A DNA stretch of 64,000 nt. It comes from Phycisphaerae bacterium (GTDB lineage Bacteria; Planctomycetota; Phycisphaerae; Phycisphaerales; UBA1924). Of the stretch, positions 8,665-16,951 are shown one piece after another. Under the pieces are notes generated by a model. The model was not told where the DNA came from. It was given only the letters and a program-made list of their open reading frames with translations, and did no database searches. How positions within the stretch are numbered: the stretch's first letter is position 1; every line of letters begins with the position of its first letter. The stretch lies in assembly GCA_030432905.1 (NCBI GenBank), contig JAUILU010000001.1:1358024-1422023 (forward strand), given 5' to 3'. Made by a program: the position numbers and the translations under genes.

Positions 8665-9413
8665 AACTCAATCAGCACACCCACATACACGTCCGACGTC
8701 AGCACGTTGAATTCGGTGATGTCCGTGTCGATGTCGAGCCCGGGAACATACATCCAGCGGGTGCCGAAGTCGATCCAGACATTGTCGATGACGCGCACTT
8801 CCATGCCGATGGGGATCTGAAGCGCGAAGCTGGTGTCGTCGTCGGTGTCGCCCTCGATGTCCGCATCGACCATCGCGACGCCGGCGCCGAACCCGATGTA
8901 GCCCCGGTAGCCCCCGTTGGTGATGTCGATCAGGAAATTACCCATGATCGTTGTGACTTCGATGTCGCCGTCGATGTCTTGGACGGTGTTGCCGTCGCTG
9001 TCGATGATGCCGTCGGTGTCGTAGAAGCGCTGGGCGAACTCGCCCTCGAACCGATAGCCGATGCCGGGATCGCTCGGGTTCGGCCCGGGCCCGAGCCTGA
9101 ACCCGACGCCGGCGTTGTAGCCGAAGCCGAGCTTGGAATCGAGTTCGAGATCGTCGCTTGTGCCCGAGCTGCGTTCGACGTCAACATCGAACGGGAAGAC
9201 AAGCGAAGCCGCGCCGCGTGCGTACACGTGCGGGTAAGGCCCGCCTGATGAGTAGTACGTGTCCTGCTCGACGTCGGCGAGCGTCATCGAGCTGAGGATG
9301 CCGCCGAGCTTCTCGGTTGGCCCAAGTAACGAGCTGTCTTTGCCCTCGTCAGCCAGCGCACCGCTGGCGATAAGCAGCGATGTCAAAGCCGCTGTACGGA
9401 TCGAAGTCGTCAT
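8661..9413 (-). CDS. Outer-membrane beta-barrel protein (porin-like)
   Basis: This 250-residue protein has a signal peptide (about 1-22, ending ALAD). Alternating beta-strand segments with acidic loops follow (repeated D-x-D-x-D turns), ending in DVYVGVLIEF with a terminal phenylalanine, the usual signal for outer-membrane barrel assembly. It most resembles OmpW/OmpA-type eight-stranded barrels by size. The ligand is unknown. The acidic DxD loops may bind calcium, which is inference only. Convergent with the lipoprotein at 8035, sharing the CTAG. Confidence 0.65.
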   Translation of the reverse strand: MTTSIRTAALTSLLIASGALADEGKDSSLLGPTEKLGGILSSMTLADVEQDTYYSSGGPYPHVYARGAASLVFPFDVDVERSSGTSDDLELDSKLGFGYNAGVGFRLGPGPNPSDPGIGYRFEGEFAQRFYDTDGIIDSDGNTVQDIDGDIEVTTIMGNFLIDITNGGYRGYIGFGAGVAMVDADIEGDTDDDTSFALQIPIGMEVRVIDNVWIDFGTRWMYVPGLDIDTDITEFNVLTSDVYVGVLIEF

Positions 9414-9470
9414 CTGCGATTCTCCTTCGCTCCCCCTGTGTCAGCTGATTGTAAGTGCCGCCTCGTCCGA

Positions 9471-10784
9471 TCAATGACCCGGCAGCGGAAACTTCGCGCA
9501 CAGGCCACGCACATCCTCGCGGACCTGTTGCGTCACAGCCGAGAGTTCGTCTTCACCGGTAAGGCCGGCACTCAGGACACGGTCGATGAACGACGCGACG
9601 GTCTTCATCTCATCGGCTCCGAACCCACGCGTGGTAGTCGCGGGCGTGCCGAGGCGGATGCCGCTGGTGACCATCGGCTTGCGCTGGTCGCCCGGGATGC
9701 CGTTCTTGTTGCAGATGATGCCCGCGTTCTCGAGCCACTTCTCCGCGGCCTTTCCAGTCAACTCGCCCTCAGCGCCGTTCGGGTCCTTGGCGGTCAAATC
9801 AACGAGCATGACGTGGTTGTCCGTCGTACCACTGGTAATGCGGTAGCCAAGCTCAGTGAGCGCACCGGCGAGAGCCTTCGCGTTTGATACAACATCCGCC
9901 TGGTACTGCTTGTACTCGGGCTTGAGCGCCTCGCCGAACGCGACGGCCTTGGCCGTGATGATGTGCATCAAAGGCCCGCCCTGCATGCCCGGGAAGAGCG
10001 CGCGGTTGACCTTCTTGCTGATCTCTTCATCGTTGGTCAGAATCAGCCCGCCGCGCGGACCGCGCAGACTCTTGTGCGTCGTCGTCGTCACAACATGAGC
10101 GTGCGGGAACGGGCTCGGGTGCTGACCGCCCACGATCAGACCTGAAATGTGCGCCACGTCCGCCATCAGAAGCGCCCCAACCTCGTCGGCGATCTCGCGG
10201 AACTTGGCGAAGTCGATCGTCCGCGGGTACGCGCTGTAGCCACAAAGCAGCATCGCGGGCTTGGTTTCGAGGCACACCTTGCGAACGGCTTCGTAGTCGA
10301 TCTGCTCGAACTGGTCGCTCGATTCGTCGCGGATCAGCGGGTAGTGGACCGGGTTGTAGTAGTGCCCGCTGAAATTGATCGGCAGGCCGTGCGACAAGTG
10401 ACCGCCGTCGGCGAGGACGAGCGAGCAGAACGTCGCGCCGGGTTCCATGAGCGCCATGAACACCGCGGCGTTCGCCTGCGCGCCCGAATGAGGCTGGACG
10501 TTGGCGTACTCGCATCCGAACATTTCTTTCGCGCGGTCCTGCGCGAGGCGTTCGATCGCGTCGTGGTGCTCGCACCCGCCGTAGTACCGACGCCCCGGGT
10601 AGCCCTCGGCGTACTTGTTAGTCATGCAGGTGCCGCCGGCGTGCATGACGGCCTCGCTCGCGTGGTTCTCGCTCGCGATCAGCTCGATCGTGCTGGCCTG
10701 GCGGTCCGCCTCGGCCTGAACGATGGTTGCCGCCTCCGGGTCCTGCGAGCGGATCAGCTCGACGATCTGGTCGTGGATACTCAT
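9471..10784 (-). CDS. glyA: Serine hydroxymethyltransferase
   Basis: A PLP enzyme that interconverts serine plus tetrahydrofolate with glycine plus methylene-tetrahydrofolate, the main one-carbon source. The 437 residues show IELIASENHASEAV, NKYAEGYPGRRYYGG, the PLP ring-binding D209 (LMADVAHISG) and the Schiff-base lysine K238 in TTTTHKSLRGPRGG. Length is close to the usual 415-430. ATG at 10782-10784 starts MSIHDQIVELI. Confidence 0.97.
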   Translation of the reverse strand: MSIHDQIVELIRSQDPEAATIVQAEADRQASTIELIASENHASEAVMHAGGTCMTNKYAEGYPGRRYYGGCEHHDAIERLAQDRAKEMFGCEYANVQPHSGAQANAAVFMALMEPGATFCSLVLADGGHLSHGLPINFSGHYYNPVHYPLIRDESSDQFEQIDYEAVRKVCLETKPAMLLCGYSAYPRTIDFAKFREIADEVGALLMADVAHISGLIVGGQHPSPFPHAHVVTTTTHKSLRGPRGGLILTNDEEISKKVNRALFPGMQGGPLMHIITAKAVAFGEALKPEYKQYQADVVSNAKALAGALTELGYRITSGTTDNHVMLVDLTAKDPNGAEGELTGKAAEKWLENAGIICNKNGIPGDQRKPMVTSGIRLGTPATTTRGFGADEMKTVASFIDRVLSAGLTGEDELSAVTQQVREDVRGLCAKFPLPGH

Positions 10785-10858
10785 GGCCCGATCCTACGGC
10801 AGCAACCGCCGAGAATCGCAACCGGTCCTGAATCAGATCCTATTCACACTATGCACAC

Positions 10859-11872
10859 CTACTCGGGCTTCCGCACCACCGTGTAGAGCACGTTGTACGC
10901 GTCGAATTCCGCCAGATCCCGGTCCGTCGCGACGGAGAACACCTCGCGCATCAGCTGCGAGCCGTTGGCCTGGAAGTGAACGACCTCGAAGCCCGCGGCC
11001 TCCCACGCCTCACGCCCGAACGGGTCACGGACGTCGGCAGGCGCGTTGTAGGTCCCGTCTTCGCGGTGCCACGCGCCGCCGCCGAGGTTGTAGACAACCG
11101 CGACACCGCCGTCGTCGAGCGCGTTGTAGATCGCCCGCGCCGCGTCCTCGGGCTCGCCGCCGATGTCGATCGGGTCGAAGCCCCTCATCGGCTCGTCCGG
11201 CTGGACGTAGCCCCGCTTGAGAACGTTGCGGGCGATGATGACGTCGAAGTTGCCCCCGAGTCTTTCGCGAAGCCGCCAGTCGCTGAACCACTCCCCGAGT
11301 TCGAGATGGACCGAGCCCTTGGTGCCGTCTTCTGCGGTCACGCCGTCACCGATCCGGGTCGCGTGGTAGAGCGTGTGAATCACCGGGTCGGCCTCGACAC
11401 CGAACACGGCCGCGCCGCATCGTGCGAGCATCTCAAGCTGGCCCAGTTGACCGTAGCCAAAGTCGAGAACCCGCTTGTTTCTAAACGAATCAAACCCGCC
11501 CGCCTCCGCCGCGGCGAGCAGCGCCGGGGCGTACGCGATCGGGGTGCCGTAGTTCGTGGCGTAGTAGCGCTTCGGGCCGTATTCTACCTGCCTGAAGTCT
11601 TCGAGTTCGTCGCCTGTGAATTCGAGCGACTGCTGGAGCGTGTAGACCTCCCGATCGAAGCCGCCCTCCTCGCGAGGCCCGACCACCAGCACCGCCCCCT
11701 TCACCTCCGGCAGCTCCTCGGCCTTCTCGAGCCACTCGGTAATCGCCGGGTGTGTGATGACCTCGGCGACTTTTTCCGCCTCCTTGGCCAGAGCCGCGGG
11801 GCTCCAGTCGTTCTGGGCGTGCGAAGCCGAAACAAGAACCGCGGCAGATGCGACAGCGATAGCTCTGAGCAT
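10859..11872 (-). CDS. Exported class I SAM-methyltransferase-like protein
   Basis: The 337-residue product begins with a clear signal peptide (MLRAIAVASAAVLVSASHAQ). A Rossmann methyltransferase domain follows: motif I VLDFGYGQLGQLEML, then GVEADP as the acidic end of strand 2, then FDVIIARNVLKRGYV. It ends with a conserved-looking VLYTVVRKPE strand. An exported protein would not normally meet SAM, so it may bind another ligand or act where cofactor is available. The start is ATG 11870-11872, with GGAGG seven nucleotides upstream inside a hairpin. Upstream in-frame codons run into the neighbouring gene. Confidence 0.65.
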   Translation of the reverse strand: MLRAIAVASAAVLVSASHAQNDWSPAALAKEAEKVAEVITHPAITEWLEKAEELPEVKGAVLVVGPREEGGFDREVYTLQQSLEFTGDELEDFRQVEYGPKRYYATNYGTPIAYAPALLAAAEAGGFDSFRNKRVLDFGYGQLGQLEMLARCGAAVFGVEADPVIHTLYHATRIGDGVTAEDGTKGSVHLELGEWFSDWRLRERLGGNFDVIIARNVLKRGYVQPDEPMRGFDPIDIGGEPEDAARAIYNALDDGGVAVVYNLGGGAWHREDGTYNAPADVRDPFGREAWEAAGFEVVHFQANGSQLMREVFSVATDRDLAEFDAYNVLYTVVRKPE

Positions 11873-11879
11873 GAATAAG

Positions 11880-11901
11880 CCTCCGGCGGTGGTACCGGAG
11901 G
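11880..11901 (-). promoter_or_regulatory. Hairpin sequestering the ribosome binding site
   Basis: Read on the minus strand, CCTCCGG, an eight-base loop and CCGGAGG form a perfect 7-bp stem. The GGAGG Shine-Dalgarno of the exported methyltransferase-like gene is inside the 3' arm, seven nucleotides from its ATG. This could limit translation; no T-run follows, so a terminator is less likely. Confidence 0.5.
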
Positions 11902-11919
11902 TCTGGGTCTGGGATGCAG

Positions 11920-13128
11920 TCAGCCGGTACTGATTTCTGTAGAGGAAGGTCGTTTCTTCTTCCATGTGTGACGCGCTACGAAACATGCCACCAAAAGCAC
12001 TACGCATGTAATACCCATCGCGATGTACTTCTGATATCCGCCATACCCGAACCACCCATTGGGCAGGCGGGGCACCCTTGCCTTCGGAACCCCATCAAAG
12101 AAATTGGAGTGCGTGTCTGGGTACATCCCAGCATCAAGCTGCTTCTGTACAAAGCTGGCATACCTCGTTCGATACCTTTCAGAGGATCGCATTGATTTCT
12201 TATAGAATTTCTCGACTGACGAGGCACCAATTAGTGAATACGAAAACCACTCACCAGTCAGAACCTCAGCACCTTCTGTTTCAAATGCAAATGGATGAAT
12301 ACTCGTTCGGCCTTGGCTTGCCAGATCGTCGATGCGCTCACCGCACAAGACTGAAACCGAGGTAAAGTCGTGATACATCATGAGGATGCCGATCGCCCCA
12401 ACAACGTCGACGCTCTCCCAAGCATCACCAAGCACAATCAATCCAACGAAACCATCGACGAGTTCTTTATACTTATCGTCATCGATTCGCGCCGAATAGC
12501 TCTCAAAGTTCTCACCGATTACATCTCTGAATTGAGAAAGCGGGGTTGGAAATCGCGAGATCCACGTGTTTCCAAACTCCCCAGCTTCTTCATCTAAGAG
12601 CCAATCTACGATTCCGAGCTGAACAAACTCACGCCCGAAGTGTGCGTCAGGATTAATCTCAATCGCCTTGGATATATGCTCGCGGGCGGCTTCAAGATCA
12701 GCCAGATCCTCGGCATCCCCACCGTTTCGGATCCACCGATGCGCGTGGAACGTGCCGATGTTCGCGTGGTACCTGTAGAGGTGATCACCCGCGTCGTCGC
12801 CTAGCCGTTCGACGACTTCGAGTTTCGATTTAATGGACTCGATCGCAGCGGTCGAATCCCCGAGCCTATCAAGAGAGACCGCGATATCGTCGTACGATTC
12901 AAGCCGATCCGGGTCTGCTGCCAAGCGTTCCTCAGCGATCTCTATACGCCGCTCGTAGTACTCATCGGGATACACAGGGAAGAAACCGGTGACCGCCTCG
13001 ACAACCCCCGGCACACCCTTGGCCTCGGTGCGGAGCGTGTCAGAATCCCAGTAGCACGCCCACGCGATCGCCGCGAATGACAGAAACAGAACCGAGCACA
13101 TCAGCTTGACCAGTTTCGAGGGATTCAT
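11920..13128 (-). CDS. TPR-containing membrane-anchored hypothetical protein
   Basis: The 402-residue protein has an N-terminal signal or membrane segment (about 8-25, LMCSVLFLSFAAIAWACYW) and a tetratricopeptide-like middle region (roughly 40-165; ERLAADPDRLESYDDIAVSL and ISKAIEINPDAHF). A second membrane segment lies near the C-terminus (about 367-386) and is followed by a short basic tail. No enzyme motif is visible. Base composition is visibly poorer in G+C than neighbouring genes. It ends 47 bp before the next gene on the same strand and starts 56 bp after the phosphoesterase, so it may belong to the kinase-phosphoesterase unit. Confidence 0.55.
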   Translation of the reverse strand: MNPSKLVKLMCSVLFLSFAAIAWACYWDSDTLRTEAKGVPGVVEAVTGFFPVYPDEYYERRIEIAEERLAADPDRLESYDDIAVSLDRLGDSTAAIESIKSKLEVVERLGDDAGDHLYRYHANIGTFHAHRWIRNGGDAEDLADLEAAREHISKAIEINPDAHFGREFVQLGIVDWLLDEEAGEFGNTWISRFPTPLSQFRDVIGENFESYSARIDDDKYKELVDGFVGLIVLGDAWESVDVVGAIGILMMYHDFTSVSVLCGERIDDLASQGRTSIHPFAFETEGAEVLTGEWFSYSLIGASSVEKFYKKSMRSSERYRTRYASFVQKQLDAGMYPDTHSNFFDGVPKARVPRLPNGWFGYGGYQKYIAMGITCVVLLVACFVARHTWKKKRPSSTEISTG

Positions 13129-13184
13129 TCCGAAGCTCCTTCTGCAAAGAGCATACGGATTTCATTGTGAACGGTTCTGTTCGT

Positions 13185-14087
13185 TCAGACCAACTCGCCG
13201 ATCGGCCTCACACTCTCAAGCGCAAACTCCGGCCCGTAGACCGCACCGAGATCGATCGGAAGGTACACGCCGTTCTCGTGGTCGCTGTTGAGGATGATCG
13301 CGTTGGGTGAGACAAAGTCCGAGCCGAACTCGGCGTGCTCGTGACCAAGCACGAACCAGTTGACCCCCCACCGCTCGACGAGATCCTCGAGCAGTTCCGC
13401 GTCGTAGCCCCGGCCCCAGACCATCGCGTACGCAGAACCCGTGCGCGGCTGGTAGTCCTCTTCCGTCAGCGGTCGGCTCAGCACATCGGTATCGAACCGG
13501 CCCATCATGCCCGGGCTGGGCAGGCTGTGCGCGCAGAGCACATCGAACCGACCGCCGGAAGGTTTCGTGCAGTGGCACCGCAGCGCCAGCGGCATCGAGC
13601 GGATGAACCTGTCGATCGATTTCTCGACCCTCGCCGCGTCTTCGCCGAACACAAACCGCAGCGCATCCTGAAAGACCTCGATGCACTTGACGCCGTCTTT
13701 GATGATGCCCGACTTGAGCATCTGCGCCATCTCATGATTCGCGATCAGCGTGTGCACGTGCTCGGGAAACTCGGCCTTGAGCTTGGCGACCTTGGCGAGC
13801 ATCCGGTAGCTGAAGTCCATGCCGTTGATGAGGCGGTCAGAGTGGATCAGCTCGTGAAGCGTCAGGTGCTTGCGACGCGACTCATCAGCACCGGGATTCA
13901 ATCCAGCAAGCTCGACGAGCCTGTCAAAGTGCGCGGGGTTGTCGTGGAGATCACCCGTGGCGATCAGGTGGCCCGGCGCAGAGATGGTGTCGATTGAGCC
14001 TGTCCTGCACGAAGAATCGAGGTTGGCCTCGACCGCCGCGTCGAAGATCGCGATGACTGCGTCGGGGTTGTTGTGTTCTTCGCTCAT
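13185..14087 (-). CDS. PPP-like metallophosphoesterase next to a Ser/Thr kinase
   Basis: The 300-residue protein has calcineurin-fold metal motifs: GDLHDN (about 45-50), ANHE, AHSLPSP and GHEHAEF. ANHE and GDLHDN resemble the GNHE and GDxHG of PPP-family protein phosphatases, but the central GDxVDRG block is not recognisable (LHELIHSD occupies that place). It begins 24 bp downstream of the kinase gene on the same strand. A phosphatase opposing that kinase is an attractive but unproven role. No signal peptide. Confidence 0.7.
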   Translation of the reverse strand: MSEEHNNPDAVIAIFDAAVEANLDSSCRTGSIDTISAPGHLIATGDLHDNPAHFDRLVELAGLNPGADESRRKHLTLHELIHSDRLINGMDFSYRMLAKVAKLKAEFPEHVHTLIANHEMAQMLKSGIIKDGVKCIEVFQDALRFVFGEDAARVEKSIDRFIRSMPLALRCHCTKPSGGRFDVLCAHSLPSPGMMGRFDTDVLSRPLTEEDYQPRTGSAYAMVWGRGYDAELLEDLVERWGVNWFVLGHEHAEFGSDFVSPNAIILNSDHENGVYLPIDLGAVYGPEFALESVRPIGELV

Positions 14088-14111
14088 GTCACCCGCCCTG
14101 ACCGGTCGGGC

Positions 14112-14996
14112 TTATTCTTTCATGGCCTTCATCTGAGCCGTGCGATCCTTCACGCCTGCCTTGAGCATGGCGTGGATGAGTTCGAGCCGATCGACGACCT
14201 GCTCCATCTCGGGACGCTTGGCCGGATCGACCTCGAGGCACTGCATAATCAGTTCGCTGAGCTTCGGCGGGATCCGCTCGTTGATCTCGTTGGCTGGCTT
14301 TGGCTTCTCGAGCAGGCTGTCATCGACCCGGCCCATCAGGCTGTCGCCTTTGCCAAGGGCCGTCGGGACCTTGGTCCGTGTCAGCACCCAGTACATGGTC
14401 GCGCCGAGGTTGTACACGTCCGTCTTGGGCGTGATTTCCCGGCGGTGCACCTGCTCGGGAGCGATGTAGTCGGGCGTGCCCTGGATGCGCTTCTTGATCG
14501 TCCCGATCTGGCACGACTGGCCAAGGTCGATGATCTTGACGTGGTTGCTCCCATCAACGATCAGGTTGTGAGGCTTGAAGTCCGCGTGCACATACCCGAC
14601 GTCGTGCATGTGCTTCATCGCCGAGCCCGCCTGCTTGAATACCTCGCAGGCGCGCTCGAAGGTCTGCGGCTTGACTTCCGGGTCGTCCATGCTCTTGCCG
14701 TCAACGTGCTCCATGACGAGGAACAGGCGGTTGAGCCGGAGGCCCTTTTTCTTCTTGATGATCTTGGGGATGTTGCGGATCGCTTTGTGATCAAACTTCT
14801 GAGCGATCTTGTACTCCGACTCGGCCTGAGCCATGAAGCGTTCGCTCTTGTCGTTGACCTTCTGGACGTCTTTGAGCGCCCAGATGTGCTTGGTCTTGTC
14901 GTCGCGGACGAGGTAAATAATCGAGGCCGCGCCACGCCCGAGCTCGGACATGATCCGGTATCCCTCGACAATCTCGTCTTTCTTAAAGACCTCCAA
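14112..14996 (-). CDS. Serine/threonine protein kinase (cytosolic, PknB-like)
   Basis: The 294-residue product is one kinase domain. It has a glycine loop ELGRGAAS (18-25), ATP lysine K42 in WALKDV, the catalytic loop HADFKPHN (137-144, D139 and N144), DLG in place of DFG (157-159), APE (179-181) and D193 in the TDVYNLG helix. HAD replaces HRD, so the arginine that normally reads activation-loop phosphorylation is missing; activity may not need activation-loop phosphorylation. No membrane segment or sensor domain. Followed by the phosphoesterase gene 24 bp downstream. Confidence 0.88.
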   Translation of the reverse strand: MEVFKKDEIVEGYRIMSELGRGAASIIYLVRDDKTKHIWALKDVQKVNDKSERFMAQAESEYKIAQKFDHKAIRNIPKIIKKKKGLRLNRLFLVMEHVDGKSMDDPEVKPQTFERACEVFKQAGSAMKHMHDVGYVHADFKPHNLIVDGSNHVKIIDLGQSCQIGTIKKRIQGTPDYIAPEQVHRREITPKTDVYNLGATMYWVLTRTKVPTALGKGDSLMGRVDDSLLEKPKPANEINERIPPKLSELIMQCLEVDPAKRPEMEQVVDRLELIHAMLKAGVKDRTAQMKAMKE

Positions 14997-15149
14997 GGCG
15001 GCTTCCCTCTACAACAGCTCACGAGGCAGATTGGCCCCGAATCAGGCGATACGACATGCGGACTCGGGTTGTGGGCTATCTTAGCCAACACCTAGCCCGG
15101 GTCATGGCACTACGGGTCAGGACAAAGATCGGTTCGATGAAGCTAGGTC

Positions 15150-15839
15150 TTAGTTCGGATTCGACAGAAGCTGCTCTTGGAACGCCGCGATGGGGAAATA
15201 CTGCCCCGGGCTTGTCGTTTGGGCAACGTCCCTGTGCAATATCACGTTCTGGGCTGGGATGCCCAGCTCACGCTGCAGGGCCCTGACGGTCTGGACGAGG
15301 CGGGTGATCTGTGCCCCCGTGAACTCGCCCCGGTCGCCGTCGCCGACGAGGCAGATTCCGATTGAGTTGCGGTTGTACCACTCGCCGTACTGGCCCGCGG
15401 TGTGAGCACCCGGGAGCTGGTCGAGCCAGCGGTAGCCGACGTGCAGCTCGCCGTCACCGGCGCCCGAGCCGTTGCCCACGACAAAGTGGTAGCCGAGCCC
15501 GGATAGGCCCATGGCCTTGGCGTCTTTCTCGATGGTCTCGGCCGAGCCGAAGGGAGCGCCTGAGTGATGGATGACGATCGCCTGCCAAGGCGCGTTGTCC
15601 ATCGGGGCGCGGGTGTTGAAGATGCTGTCGATCGAGTTGGTGATATCAGGCGCGACGAGCGAGGGCAGACGCATGCCGTCGATGCCCAGGCTCTTGCTCC
15701 CATCGAGCATCCAGAGCGCCCCGCCGACGGCGGTCATCGCCAGACACAGCGCCCCCCACACGACCTGGACCCTGCTGAATCCGGACGGGCTGGCGGCCTG
15801 CTTCTTCTTCGCTTGTGATCTGGTACTTTGGCTTTTCAC
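15150..15839 (-). CDS. Membrane-anchored N-acetylmuramoyl-L-alanine amidase (Amidase_2/PGRP fold)
   Basis: The 229 residues contain a basic N-terminus, one membrane segment (about 25-45), then an Amidase_2 domain. It has zinc-site H91 (IVIHHSG), Y117 (LGYHFV), H202 (LHRDVAQT) and S210 where AmpD/T7-lysozyme-type enzymes usually have cysteine. The enzyme would cleave the amide between muramic acid and the stem peptide outside the membrane. Serine in place of the third ligand occurs in some PGRP relatives and may reduce activity. The flanking spacers (about 150 bp each side) hold nothing recognisable. Confidence 0.82.
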   Translation of the reverse strand: MKSQSTRSQAKKKQAASPSGFSRVQVVWGALCLAMTAVGGALWMLDGSKSLGIDGMRLPSLVAPDITNSIDSIFNTRAPMDNAPWQAIVIHHSGAPFGSAETIEKDAKAMGLSGLGYHFVVGNGSGAGDGELHVGYRWLDQLPGAHTAGQYGEWYNRNSIGICLVGDGDRGEFTGAQITRLVQTVRALQRELGIPAQNVILHRDVAQTTSPGQYFPIAAFQEQLLSNPN

Positions 15840-15977
15840 CAGTCGCGTTCCTTCGCTCGATGCTCAGTCTTGTAGCCGCCGGCGCTCCGCCCGGCACCGA
15901 TTCGCACGCTGTGATACATGCCATCGGATCGAAGTTCTTTTCTGCTATAAAACGCGCGTCAGAAAGCGCGCCTGTCC

Positions 15978-16226
15978 TCACTCCTTGGGCATCAATCTCG
16001 CTCGCAGATTTGGCACCCGCCTGCCGTACTCGTTGTACCGATACTCCGGCACGTTCTGCCCGCGAACCGAGTCGTACCGCGCATAAGGCGATCGGTCTTC
16101 GCCCTCACGGAACAAGGGGTTTCGGCAGCCACCGACCAGCAGTGAGGCCCCCAGCACAACCACGCCTACACCAGCGAGCAGCGCCGCCCTAGATGTTGTG
16201 TGATGGCTGTTTCGTCTGCGTCTCAT
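15978..16226 (-). CDS. Small putative lipoprotein
   Basis: An 82-residue product with an Arg-rich start (MRRRRN), a hydrophobic stretch and lipobox LLVGGC, then a short charged tail rich in Arg and Tyr (SPYARYDSVRGQNVPEYRY). Start ATG 16224-16226 fits a signal peptide; the frame is open 51 bp further upstream. No known family; similar small lipoproteins are frequent in planctomycetes. Confidence 0.5.
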   Translation of the reverse strand: MRRRRNSHHTTSRAALLAGVGVVVLGASLLVGGCRNPLFREGEDRSPYARYDSVRGQNVPEYRYNEYGRRVPNLRARLMPKE

Positions 16227-16272
16227 AACACACACAGCATAGCCCCGAATCCGCTCTGGCGCTGCATAGAAA

Positions 16273-16303
16273 CACACACCCGGCTGGTTAAGCCGGGTGT
16301 GTG
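16273..16303 (-). terminator. Hairpin downstream of trmL
   Basis: A perfect 13-bp stem, CACACACCCGGCT paired with AGCCGGGTGTGTG, around a five-base loop. On the minus strand it lies about 125 bp after trmL and is followed by only GTTTCTATG, so it is a strong hairpin with a poor U-tract. Confidence 0.55.
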
Positions 16304-16429
16304 CTGGAGGAGATCAGAAACAACCAAGGAGCTTGTTCGGACAACACTCGATACGCCGATCGTGAACGTCTGGTTCTGTGAGGTTCCAATAATTTCAACC
16401 GACAGGCCGATTACTCTTCTGCTCAGAAC

Positions 16430-16933
16430 TCAGACATTGCGAGAACCAACCAGTCTTTTGTTCGTATCAAGTTTGGTGTCGCCGCGTGCGATGCACTGCC
16501 GGATCGCTTCGTACACGACTACGCACGCCGAGCTCGACAGATTCAGCGACCGTTCGCCGGGCATCATGGGCAGGCAGAGCACCCGGTCGGGCGCCGATTC
16601 GAGCAAGCCACGAGGCAGCCCCTTGGACTCTTTGCCGAAGATAAGGTGATCGCCCGGCAAGAACTCGGCCTCGAACACGCTCCGCTGGCCTGTCGTGCTC
16701 AGATACCAGCGGTTCGCGCCGGTTGTGGCCTCTTCGTAGCTTTCGAGGTCGCTGTGGGTGTGCAGATCGAGCCTGGGCCAGTAGTCCAGACCGGCGCGCC
16801 GGCACGCCTTCTCGTCGATATCAAACCCGAGCGGCTCGATCAGATGCAGCGACGACCCGGTCGCCACGCACGTCCGCCCGATGTTGCCCGTGTTGTTCGG
16901 GATCTCTGGCTCATGGAGCACGATGTTGAACAT
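16430..16933 (-). CDS. trmL: tRNA (cytidine/uridine-2'-O-)-methyltransferase TrmL
   Basis: TrmL methylates the ribose of wobble nucleotide 34 in leucine tRNAs. The 167-residue protein is a minimal SPOUT fold with all expected motifs: HEPEIPNNTGNIGRTC at the N-terminus, LIEPLGFDI, FGKESKGLP (SAM knot) and LPMMPGERSLNLSSSACVVVYEA. The length matches the family (about 155-165). Confidence 0.93.
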   Translation of the reverse strand: MFNIVLHEPEIPNNTGNIGRTCVATGSSLHLIEPLGFDIDEKACRRAGLDYWPRLDLHTHSDLESYEEATTGANRWYLSTTGQRSVFEAEFLPGDHLIFGKESKGLPRGLLESAPDRVLCLPMMPGERSLNLSSSACVVVYEAIRQCIARGDTKLDTNKRLVGSRNV

Positions 16934-16951
16934 GAGCCAAGGCTAGGTCGT

